Positions 40,536 to 48,587 of a DNA stretch of 64,000 bases are shown one piece after another (position 1 is the first letter of the stretch; each line of letters opens with the position of its first letter). The notes under the pieces are model-generated. The model did not search any database, had not been told where the DNA came from, and was given only the letters and a program-made list of their open reading frames with translations. The DNA lies in NCBI GenBank assembly GCA_946566685.1, contig CAMNXA010000010.1:1-64000 (forward strand), in the 5' to 3' direction. Origin of the DNA: an uncultured Lachnospiraceae bacterium. Lineage in GTDB: Bacteria > Bacillota > Clostridia > Lachnospirales > Lachnospiraceae. The translations under genes were made by a program, and so were the position numbers.

Positions 40536-42398
40536 ATGGCCAGGATAAATGTGCTGGATCATCAGACGATTGATAAGATTGCTGCGGGGGAAGTGGTGGA
40601 ACGCCCGTCCAGTGTCGTGAAAGAATTGGTGGAGAATGCCATTGACGCGGGAGCAGATGCTGTTACTGTGGAGATTAAGGACGGCGGCACCACTTTGATC
40701 CGCGTCACCGACAATGGAGGAGGCATCGAGAAATCTCAGGTGGGCAACGCCTTTTTGCGCCACGCTACCAGCAAGATTACCTCAGCAGATGATTTGACCA
40801 GACTGGTCAGTCTTGGGTTTCGCGGTGAGGCATTGGCCAGTATCGCGGCAGTGGCCCAGGTGGAGATGATCACCAAAATTCCGGAGGAGCTGACGGGGAT
40901 TCGTTATGTGATCGAGGGTGGTCTGGAGAAGGACAAGGAAGAAGTGGGCGCACCGCAGGGGACGACCATTATTGTGCGCAACCTGTTTTACAATACGCCG
41001 CCCCGCAAGAAATTTTTGAAGCAGCCCCAGACGGAAGGGTCTTATGTGGCAGACCTGATGGAACATCTGGCCATGTCAAATCCCAAAGTCTCTTTTAAAT
41101 TCCTTCTGAACGGGCAGACGAAATTCTACACAACGGGGAGCAATGATCTGCGGGAGATTGTCTATCGTATTTATGGGAAGGAGATATCCACGGAACTTCT
41201 GGATTTTCAATGTGATCTGGAGGGGATGAGGGTTACCGGACTTTTGGGAAAGCCAGTGATCAATCGTGCAAACCGATCCTATGAGATTTTCTATATCAAT
41301 GGCAGATACATCAGAAGCACACTGATCAGCAAGGCAGTGGAAGAAGGGTATCGGGAATATCTGATGCAGCATAAGTTTCCTTTCTGTATCCTGCATTTTC
41401 AGGTGGATACGGAGAAAGTGGACGTCAATGTACATCCTTCCAAGATGGAGGTACGGATTGCAGACGGGCCGCTATTTTATGAGGATGTAAAAGAAGCCAT
41501 CCATGAGGCATTGCATGAGGTGGAGATGATTCCGGAAGTGTCGCTTTCCGAAGAAAAAAGGAAAGATAAAAATGCGAATGCAGGGAGCAGGAAGGGGCAG
41601 AGAGAGTCGGCCCCGGAGCCATTTGAGCGAAACCGCATTGCGCAGAGCCAGGTGCTTCCAGAAAAATCCCCGGCGATCCAGGCCATTTACCAGAAGAATG
41701 GGCAGGCCATCCGGGATCAGCTTCTGCGGCAGGCTTCTGTCTATAGTGCAAAGCCGGTTTCCCAAAAGGAGGAACAGATGGCGCTTTTTGATGACAGGCT
41801 TCTGTCCGCCAGAGCGAAGGAGCATTATGAGATAATCGGGCAGCTGTTTGAGACCTATTGGCTGATCGCATACCAGGATAAACTTCTGATCGTAGACCAG
41901 CATGCTGCCCATGAAAAGGTAAAATATGAGCGGCTGATGAAACGGTTTCGGGAAAAGAATGTGGTTTCCCAGACACTCAATCCCCCCATCGTGGTAACGT
42001 TTAACAATCGGGAAATGGAATGTTATCGAAATCACGCTGATGATTTTGCAAGCCTGGGATTTGTAATAGAGGAATTCGGCGCCAATGATTATGCCATCCG
42101 CGGCGTGCCCATGGATTTGTACGGGTATGCGGAGGGTGAATTTTTCTATGAGGTGCTGGATGAACTGGTAGATGAAACAGTAACAGGCACACCGGAGAGT
42201 ATCCGCATCCGTATCGCGACCATGGCCTGTAAAGCCGCCGTAAAGGGAAATATGCGTTTAAACCGCCGGGAAATGGAAGAGTTGATCGATGAACTGCTGA
42301 CGCTGGATAATCCATATCATTGTCCGCACGGCAGACCCACAATTATTTCCATGAGCAGGCAGGAGATTGAAAAGAAATTTAAGAGGATTGTAAACTGA
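40536..42398 (+). CDS. mutL: DNA mismatch repair protein MutL
   Basis: The 620-residue product has the GHKL ATPase start (IAAGEVVERPSSVVKELVENAIDAGA, read in parts; DNGGGI; GFRGEALASI) and a C-terminal dimerisation/endonuclease domain with DQHAAHEKVKYE, matching DQHA(X)2E(X)4E, and CPHGRP. This is the nicking MutL of bacteria without MutH, which makes the strand incision in mismatch repair. The middle (about 330-420) is a non-conserved linker. GAGGGAGA supports ATG 40536. Its stop overlaps the miaA start. Confidence 0.95.
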   Translation: MARINVLDHQTIDKIAAGEVVERPSSVVKELVENAIDAGADAVTVEIKDGGTTLIRVTDNGGGIEKSQVGNAFLRHATSKITSADDLTRLVSLGFRGEALASIAAVAQVEMITKIPEELTGIRYVIEGGLEKDKEEVGAPQGTTIIVRNLFYNTPPRKKFLKQPQTEGSYVADLMEHLAMSNPKVSFKFLLNGQTKFYTTGSNDLREIVYRIYGKEISTELLDFQCDLEGMRVTGLLGKPVINRANRSYEIFYINGRYIRSTLISKAVEEGYREYLMQHKFPFCILHFQVDTEKVDVNVHPSKMEVRIADGPLFYEDVKEAIHEALHEVEMIPEVSLSEEKRKDKNANAGSRKGQRESAPEPFERNRIAQSQVLPEKSPAIQAIYQKNGQAIRDQLLRQASVYSAKPVSQKEEQMALFDDRLLSARAKEHYEIIGQLFETYWLIAYQDKLLIVDQHAAHEKVKYERLMKRFREKNVVSQTLNPPIVVTFNNREMECYRNHADDFASLGFVIEEFGANDYAIRGVPMDLYGYAEGEFFYEVLDELVDETVTGTPESIRIRIATMACKAAVKGNMRLNRREMEELIDELLTLDNPYHCPHGRPTIISMSRQEIEKKFKRIVN

Positions 42399-43360
42399 TG
42401 AAGCAGGAAGCAAAAAGACCGCTGGTCATACTGACCGGGCCTACGGCTGTCGGCAAGTCTACACTGGCTGTCAGTCTGGCGAAGGAGATCGGCGGGGAGA
42501 TTATCTCTGCGGATTCCATGCAGGTATACCGCCATATGGATATTGGTTCTGCCAAGATTACGGCACAGGAGATGGCAGGGGTCAGGCATCATCTGATTGA
42601 CATGCTGGAACCCACAGAGGAGTTTAATGTGGTGATGTTTCAGCGCATGGCCAGGGAGGCGATGGAGCAGATATATGACAGAGGCCATATTCCCATTCTG
42701 GCAGGCGGCACCGGATTTTATATCCAGGCGGTCTTATATGATATAGATTTTACGGAAAATGATGAGGATACTGCGCTTAGAAAGGCATTGGAGGCGGAAG
42801 CGGCAAAGAAAGGCCCGGCGGTGTTATATGAGCGGCTTCGGGCAATAGATCCGGCTTCCTGTGAGATCATTCATGCAAATAATATAAAACGCGTAATACG
42901 CGCCATAGAATTTTACGAGAAGACAGGGAAGCGAATTTCAGAGCACAACAGAGAGCAAAAAGAACGGGTGTCATTTTATAATTCGGCCTATTTTGTCTTA
43001 CAGGATGACAGAGACAGGCTTTATCAGAAGATTGAAGAGCGGGTAGAATTGATGCTGTCCCAGGGACTGGTGGAGGAAGTGCGTGCTCTGCGGGAAATGG
43101 GATGTACCAGGGATATGGTATCCATGCAGGGGCTTGGATATAAGGAGATTCTTGCTTATCTTGAGGGCGAAATCACCATGGAAGAGGCTGTTTATCGGAT
43201 GAAACGGGACACCAGGCATTTTGCCAAGAGGCAGCTGACCTGGTTTCGGAGAGAAAAAGAAGTCCTGTGGATCGATAAAAGAGACTTTGACTATAATAGT
43301 CAATTGATTCTGGAGTACATGCAGGAAATCCTGCGCAAAAAGGGCATTATCCTGCATTAA
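42398..43360 (+). CDS. miaA: tRNA dimethylallyltransferase MiaA
   Basis: The 320-residue product has the P-loop GPTAVGKSTLA (about 14-24), the DSMQVYRHMDIGSAK segment, and the GLGYKE and F(A)KRQLTWFRR regions that bind tRNA and dimethylallyl diphosphate. It prenylates A37 of tRNAs, the substrate for MiaB. ATG 42398 overlaps the mutL stop (ATGA), so the two are coupled. The mutS-mutL-miaA order is common in Clostridia. Confidence 0.95.
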   Translation: MKQEAKRPLVILTGPTAVGKSTLAVSLAKEIGGEIISADSMQVYRHMDIGSAKITAQEMAGVRHHLIDMLEPTEEFNVVMFQRMAREAMEQIYDRGHIPILAGGTGFYIQAVLYDIDFTENDEDTALRKALEAEAAKKGPAVLYERLRAIDPASCEIIHANNIKRVIRAIEFYEKTGKRISEHNREQKERVSFYNSAYFVLQDDRDRLYQKIEERVELMLSQGLVEEVRALREMGCTRDMVSMQGLGYKEILAYLEGEITMEEAVYRMKRDTRHFAKRQLTWFRREKEVLWIDKRDFDYNSQLILEYMQEILRKKGIILH

Positions 43361-43703
43361 TTAACGGTAAACAGATAATTTCAAAATAGATAACATCAGC
43401 AAATATGCAGAAGCAAATGAAAGCGGATAAAGATTTGGTCATTTCTTGGGAGAAACAGGGAGCAATACGGATAAAATGTCGAATATTGGAATTATAATGG
43501 AATATTATGGTGGGACAGAATTTTTCCTGCCGTTCCAAAGCAATCTGTTTTTTAGATTCTATATAAACGAAACTGTATAAAATTATTGAGACAGAGCATA
43601 CCGATATTTCGATAGCGCATATAGCACGTATATGCAGGAAATGGGTCGAAAAGCAGGACTGTTTTTGAGGCGCAGAATAAAATAACGGGAGGTATGATAA
43701 AAA
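43361..43703. other. Intergenic gap without identifiable gene
   Basis: About 340 bases between miaA and the next gene. It is AT-rich, has no clear promoter at consensus quality, and only short open frames that resemble nothing that I recognise. A GGGAGG ribosome-binding site for the next gene lies at its end. Confidence 0.5.
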
Positions 43704-45005
43704 ATGATCAACCTGAAAGAACAATACGGCCGGTTTGGCATTTCAGAGGCTGTCTATCAATTCGGAAAAGAGATTCTTGATTCTTTACAGGAAAGATTTA
43801 CACAGATAGATCAGGTTGCCGAGTACAATCAGCTTAAGGTTATCCGGGCCATGCAGTCAGCTAACGTCAGCGAGGCATGTCTCCTTGGCACCACGGGATA
43901 TGGTTACAATGACCTGGGACGGGATACCCTGGAAAAGGTTTATGCCGCGGTTTTTCAGACGGAAGATGCCCTGGTGCGCCCACAGATTACCTGTGGCACC
44001 CATGCGCTTGCCCTGGCGCTGATGAGTAATTTGCGGCCCGGCGATGAACTATTATCTCCAGTGGGGAAACCCTATGATACGCTGGAAGAGGTCATTGGCA
44101 TTCGGCCGTCTAAGGGTTCCCTGCGGGAGTACGGCATATCCTACAGACAGGTAGAACTTCTGCCGGACGGCAGATTTGATTATGAAGGGATCAGGTCGGC
44201 TTTAAACGAAAAGACAAAGCTTGTGACCATTCAGCGGTCCAAAGGGTATCAGACACGGCCCACACTGTCTGTGGCGCAGATTGGAGAATTGATTTCCTTT
44301 ATCAAGGGCATCCGGCCGGAAGTGATCTGTATGGTGGATAACTGCTATGGGGAATTCGTGGAGACCATGGAACCTTCACAGATGGGCGCTGATATGGTGG
44401 TGGGTTCCCTGATCAAGAATCCTGGCGGCGGACTGGCGCCTATCGGCGGTTATATTGCGGGCAGAAAGGACTGTGTGGAAAATGCGGCTTATCGCCTGAC
44501 CTCTCCGGGACTGGGCAAGGAAGTCGGAGCTTCGCTGGGGGTGCTGCCCTCCCTTTATCAGGGATTATTTCTTGCGCCTACGGTGACGGCCAGTGCCTTA
44601 AAGGGCGCCATTTTTGCGGCTAATGTCTATGAAAAAATCGGTTTTCCGGTGGTGCCGGATGCCACGCAGAGCCGGCATGATATCATTCAGGCAGTTACCT
44701 TTGGTTCTCCGGAAGGTGTGATTGCTTTTTGTGAAGGCATTCAGGCAGCTGCTTCCGTGGACAGTTTTGTGACACCGGAACCCTGGGACATGCCAGGCTA
44801 TGACTCCCAGGTTATTATGGCGGCAGGCGCCTTTGTCTCCGGCTCTTCCATAGAACTCAGCGCTGACGGGCCAATCGCGCCGCCTTATGCGGTCTATTTC
44901 CAGGGAGGACTTACATTTCCCCATGCAAAGCTGGGCATTTTGATGACCTTGCAGCGCCTGCTGGATAAGGGCGTGGTAACATCAGATTTTAAGCGGGGCG
45001 CCTAA
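43704..45005 (+). CDS. Aluminium resistance / methionine gamma-lyase family PLP protein
   Basis: The 433-residue product belongs to the 'aluminium resistance protein' (YnbB) branch of fold-type I PLP enzymes: TTGYGYNDLGRDTLE, VRPQITCGTHAL, VDNCYGEFVE with the Asp that contacts PLP nitrogen, and GSLIKNPGGG holding the probable PLP-binding Lys. It is often found near miaA in Firmicutes. The true reaction is not established; C-S lyase or cystathionine-type activity is assumed from the family. Confidence 0.85.
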   Translation: MINLKEQYGRFGISEAVYQFGKEILDSLQERFTQIDQVAEYNQLKVIRAMQSANVSEACLLGTTGYGYNDLGRDTLEKVYAAVFQTEDALVRPQITCGTHALALALMSNLRPGDELLSPVGKPYDTLEEVIGIRPSKGSLREYGISYRQVELLPDGRFDYEGIRSALNEKTKLVTIQRSKGYQTRPTLSVAQIGELISFIKGIRPEVICMVDNCYGEFVETMEPSQMGADMVVGSLIKNPGGGLAPIGGYIAGRKDCVENAAYRLTSPGLGKEVGASLGVLPSLYQGLFLAPTVTASALKGAIFAANVYEKIGFPVVPDATQSRHDIIQAVTFGSPEGVIAFCEGIQAAASVDSFVTPEPWDMPGYDSQVIMAAGAFVSGSSIELSADGPIAPPYAVYFQGGLTFPHAKLGILMTLQRLLDKGVVTSDFKRGA

Positions 45006-45042
45006 GATTCTTTTATAAAAGTTTGTGGAAATTTACCATTTT

Positions 45043-45072
45043 TTGTATACATCAAAAACCGGTTGTGATAAA
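45043..45072 (+). promoter_or_regulatory. Possible promoter of the DUF4321 gene
   Basis: TTGTAT (45043-45048), an 18-base spacer, GATAAA (45067-45072) with an upstream TG, inside TGTGATAAAATGG. Confidence 0.4.
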
Positions 45073-45104
45073 ATGGGCGTTGGAGAAAGGAGAGAATTAT
45101 TTTT

Positions 45105-45341
45105 ATGCATAAAAATAATTGGGCTTGTTTTCTGCTGGTACTGGCAGGGATCGTAGTCGGCGGTTTTATCGGCAGTCTGTTTCCCGACACTTTTTTAAAT
45201 TACGGACAGTCTTTCGGATTATCTGAGCCGATGATCCTAAATCTGGGGATTTTGGCGATCACTTTTGGCCTTTCCATCAAGATTACCATTGCCAGCATCA
45301 TTGGGATTGCGATTGCGGTCGTGATCTACCGCCTGATGTAA
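45105..45341 (+). CDS. DUF4321 domain-containing small membrane protein
   Basis: The 78-residue product has two membrane helices (about 8-27 and 47-75) flanking the PDTFLNYGQSFGLSEP loop, the layout of the DUF4321 family found next to radC and mreB in Clostridia, as here. GGAGAAAGGAGAG precedes the ATG. Its function is unknown; the linkage with mre genes suggests cell-envelope shape work. Confidence 0.85.
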   Translation: MHKNNWACFLLVLAGIVVGGFIGSLFPDTFLNYGQSFGLSEPMILNLGILAITFGLSIKITIASIIGIAIAVVIYRLM

Positions 45342-45397
45342 ACAGGAGGACTTGCTCCCGAAAGTAAGGAGAGAAGCGCTGTCGGGAAAGAGGCTGA

Positions 45398-46120
45398 ATG
45401 AAAACACTAAAGTGTGAGAACAATGAGTATTACAGGTTGCAGAATCTTCCATATGAAAAATTTGTCACATATGGAGGTAAGTCCCTGACGGATGCGGAAC
45501 TTCTGGCGATCATCCTGCGGACGGGGACGAAGGGTATAAGCGCCGGACAGCTGGGAGAGCGGGTGCTTTCTGAGACCAGCAGGAACGGAAACGGCCTTTT
45601 AGGGCTGCATCAGATTTCCCTGCATGATCTCATGCAGATCGAAGGGATCGGCGAGGTGAAGGCGGTCAAGCTGAAAGCCATTGCCGAGATCTCCACGCGG
45701 ATCGCTCAGGCAAAGGCGAGAAAGACATTATGTTACCATAATCCATACTCCATAGCAGAGTACTATATGGAGCGGTTCCGGCATCAGAATGTGGAATATA
45801 TCCTGCTGATTATGTTTGATTCCGGAATGCATGTCATCGGGGAACATATTTTGTCCAAGGGTACTGTGAATGCCTCTCTGTTATCGCCGCGGGAAGTCTT
45901 TATCCAGGCTTTTAAGGAGCAGGCAGCCGGAATCATGATTCTGCATAACCATCCGGGTGGTAATCCGGTGCCCAGTGACAATGATCTGCATATTACGGAG
46001 CGGATCAAAGAGGCGGGCGCGCTGATGGATATACCGCTGATAGATCATATTATCCTGGGGGATAACAGCTATTTCAGCTTTAAGGAGAGCGGTCTTTTGA
46101 CGTTGGAGTCGGGAGTTTAA
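45398..46120 (+). CDS. radC: RadC family JAB-domain protein
   Basis: The 240-residue product has an N-terminal helix-hairpin-helix-like region (EGIGEVKAVKLKA) and the RadC JAB/MPN metalloprotease-type fold with ILHNHPGGNPVPSDND, the conserved HxH...D zinc site. Despite its name the role in repair is unproven. It precedes the mre operon, a conserved arrangement in Firmicutes. Confidence 0.92.
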   Translation: MKTLKCENNEYYRLQNLPYEKFVTYGGKSLTDAELLAIILRTGTKGISAGQLGERVLSETSRNGNGLLGLHQISLHDLMQIEGIGEVKAVKLKAIAEISTRIAQAKARKTLCYHNPYSIAEYYMERFRHQNVEYILLIMFDSGMHVIGEHILSKGTVNASLLSPREVFIQAFKEQAAGIMILHNHPGGNPVPSDNDLHITERIKEAGALMDIPLIDHIILGDNSYFSFKESGLLTLESGV

Positions 46121-46153
46121 AATGCTACAATAGAAAGAAAGGGGTAAATTACC

Positions 46154-47164
46154 TTGGCAAATAATGCGTTTGGAATTGATCTGGGTACCAGTAATATCAA
46201 AATATATAATCGTGCGGATGATGATGTTTTCGTGGAGAAAAATATGATCGCCATCGAGAATAAGAAGACGCTGTTCGCTTATGGGGACGCCGCTTTTGAG
46301 ATGTACGAGAAAGCGCCCAGCAATATCAACATCACATATCCTCTGAGCAATGGCGTGATAGCGGATATCCAGAATATGGAAACGCTGATCAAGTATTTCC
46401 TGAGCGATATGATGAAGAACAATGTACGTCCGGCGGACTATTATATTGCCGTTCCCTGGGATGTGACAGAGGTGGAGAAGCGCGCCTTTAAGGATCTGAT
46501 CAAGGAATCCAATGTGAAAGCCAAAAAGGTTATGATGGTTGATAAGGCTGTGGCGGATGGTCTTGGACTCGGGATAGATGTCAAGAATTCCCAGGGGGTT
46601 CTGGTGGTTAATGTAGGCTTTGATACCACGGAGATTTCCATCCTTTCCCTGGGCGGTATTGTCTTAAGCCGTCTGATCAAGGTGGGAGGCCGTAAATTTG
46701 ATGAAGCGATCAAAGCGGCGGTGCGCCGGGAATACAGTCTGATTATCGGCGGCAAGACTGCGGAAGTGGTGAAGACTTCACTGTTAGATCTGGAAGACCA
46801 GCGGGTGGGCGCCATTGTGTATGGACGTGATATCGTTACCGGGCTGCCGGTAGAACGCGAGATTCCTACAGCGCTGGTGGACGAGTGCCTGGTGGAACAT
46901 TTTAATACGATCATTGATAATATTAAGGTGATTTTGGAACGTACGCCCCCGGAATTGGCAGCGGATATCTATCGTCATGGTATTTATCTGACAGGCGGGG
47001 CATCTCAGGTCAGCAAGCTGGCGCAGCTTATGAGCAAGGGGACAGGGCTCCAGGTAAATGTTTCTGAAAATCCTGTGACCAGTGTAGCGCTTGGGCTTGC
47101 AACGATTATCAAAGAGGATAATTATAAATCGGTAGCGTATGCAATAGAAGGAATGAGTAAATGA
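46154..47164 (+). CDS. mreB: Rod shape-determining protein MreB
   Basis: The 336-residue actin-like ATPase has FGIDLGTSNIKIYNR (phosphate 1), VVNVGFDTTEISIL (phosphate 2) and YLTGGASQVSKLAQ (adenosine) motifs. MreB filaments guide cell-wall elongation with MreC, MreD, RodA and PBP2, all encoded downstream. The start is TTG 46154 with AAAGGGG upstream. Its stop overlaps the mreC ATG. Confidence 0.92.
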   Translation: MANNAFGIDLGTSNIKIYNRADDDVFVEKNMIAIENKKTLFAYGDAAFEMYEKAPSNINITYPLSNGVIADIQNMETLIKYFLSDMMKNNVRPADYYIAVPWDVTEVEKRAFKDLIKESNVKAKKVMMVDKAVADGLGLGIDVKNSQGVLVVNVGFDTTEISILSLGGIVLSRLIKVGGRKFDEAIKAAVRREYSLIIGGKTAEVVKTSLLDLEDQRVGAIVYGRDIVTGLPVEREIPTALVDECLVEHFNTIIDNIKVILERTPPELAADIYRHGIYLTGGASQVSKLAQLMSKGTGLQVNVSENPVTSVALGLATIIKEDNYKSVAYAIEGMSK

Positions 47165-48033
47165 GTCCAATCGTCAAGAAAAAAGGAGAAAAATTTACAT
47201 TACCAAGTAAATATCTCCTTTTTATTTTAACAATCCTCTGCACCGGCATGGTGCTGCTTACATTTAATACCACCGTGTTCAGCGGGCCGCTCAGTGCCGT
47301 GGCAGGATATACGGTGGTGCCCTTTGAAGAGGGAATCAGTGCGGTGGGAAGCTGGCTTTCAGGGCGGTCTGACGAACTGGCAAGTATCCGGGATTTGATC
47401 ACGGAAAATGAGATCCTTAAAAGCAAGTTGGATGAGTTGACCATCGAAAATACCAGATTACAGCAAGATCGCTATGAACTGACGAATCTGCGGCAGCTCT
47501 ATAATCTGGATAATCAGTATGATGAATATAAGAAGACAGGTGCCCGTATCATAGCCAAAGATTCCGGCAATTGGTTTTATTCCTTTGTGATCAATAAGGG
47601 CGCAAAGGATGGCGTTGCCGTGGATATGAATGTGATGGCGGGAAGCGGCCTGGTGGGTCGGGTGGTGTCTGTGGGGCCTAACTGGGCCAAGGTGAAATCC
47701 ATCATTGCGGATGATTCCAATGTCAGCGCCATGGTGCTTTCCAGTTCCGATAATCTGGTTGTTTCCGGCAATCTGAAACTTTATAACTCCGGCGTTATTG
47801 AATTTGGACAGTTGATCGATAGCGATAATGTGGTGGTGGAGGGCGATAAAGTTGTCACATCCAATATCAGCGACAAGTTCCTGCCGGGAATACTGATCGG
47901 CTACATCAACACCATCAATCCGGATTCCAATAACCTCACCAAGTCTGGATATATCACGCCGGCTGTGGATTTTGAACATCTGGAAGAAGTGCTGGTCATC
48001 ATGGAATTAAAACAGACCGTGACAGAAGAATAG
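47161..48033 (+). CDS. mreC: Rod shape-determining protein MreC
   Basis: The 290-residue product has a cytoplasmic start, one membrane helix (about 16-38), a coiled coil (NEILKSKLDELTIENTRLQQ) and the beta-rich MreC domain (ARIIAKDSGNWFYSFVINKG, VVSVGPNWAKVKSII). It links MreB to periplasmic-side wall enzymes. ATG 47161 overlaps the mreB stop. Confidence 0.92.
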   Translation: MSPIVKKKGEKFTLPSKYLLFILTILCTGMVLLTFNTTVFSGPLSAVAGYTVVPFEEGISAVGSWLSGRSDELASIRDLITENEILKSKLDELTIENTRLQQDRYELTNLRQLYNLDNQYDEYKKTGARIIAKDSGNWFYSFVINKGAKDGVAVDMNVMAGSGLVGRVVSVGPNWAKVKSIIADDSNVSAMVLSSSDNLVVSGNLKLYNSGVIEFGQLIDSDNVVVEGDKVVTSNISDKFLPGILIGYINTINPDSNNLTKSGYITPAVDFEHLEEVLVIMELKQTVTEE

Positions 48034-48068
48034 ATGGTTTCGAGGAAGAGAGGATTGGGAGGAAGGGT

Positions 48069-48587
48069 ATGAAGCGCGGCATTATCACGGCAATTCTTAT
48101 TTTAATATGTTTTCTGCTGCAATGTACTGTGTTCCGGTTTCTGGCCTTTGGCGGTATCGTGCCGAATCTGCTGATCGTCCTGACGGCTTCTTTCGGATTT
48201 ATGCGGGGAGAGAAGACAGGGCTTGTGATTGGCTTTTTTTGCGGGATATTAGTGGATATCTTTTTTGCCAGCGTCATTGGCTATTATGCGCTGCTATATA
48301 TGTATATCGGTTATATGAACGGTAAATTTTCAGCCATTTTTTATCCGCAGGATATTAAACTTCCGGTGGCGCTGATCTTATGCAGCGATTTTGTTTATGG
48401 CATTATTTGTTATGTGATTCTGTTTCTTCTGCGGAGCAGATTTGATTTTGTATACTACCTTCGGCATATTATTCTGCCGGAGATTGTGTATACGATTGTG
48501 GTCACCCTGCTTTTGTATCCGCTCATCCTCTGGATCAATACCAGACTTGAGCGCGGTGAACTGAGGAGTGGAAAAAAGTTTGTTTGA
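48069..48587 (+). CDS. mreD: Rod shape-determining protein MreD
   Basis: The 172-residue product has about five membrane helices and the family start QCTVFRFLAFGGIVPNLLIV followed by GFFCGILVDIF, typical of MreD. It completes the elongasome membrane complex. GGGAGGAAGGG precedes the ATG; the end overlaps the PBP gene by 20 bases. Confidence 0.9.
   Translation: MKRGIITAILILICFLLQCTVFRFLAFGGIVPNLLIVLTASFGFMRGEKTGLVIGFFCGILVDIFFASVIGYYALLYMYIGYMNGKFSAIFYPQDIKLPVALILCSDFVYGIICYVILFLLRSRFDFVYYLRHIILPEIVYTIVVTLLLYPLILWINTRLERGELRSGKKFV

Noticed and set aside
40137-40763. Long minus-strand open frame (208 codons) opposite the mutS-mutL junction
   Set aside because: It lies antisense to conserved coding sequence of mutS and mutL and its product has no recognisable features; it is a shadow of codon bias.
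43347-43724. Minus-strand open frame of 125 codons in the miaA/PLP-gene gap
   Set aside because: It is Cys/Phe/Ile-rich without family resemblance, overlaps the start of the next plus-strand gene, and lacks a ribosome-binding site.
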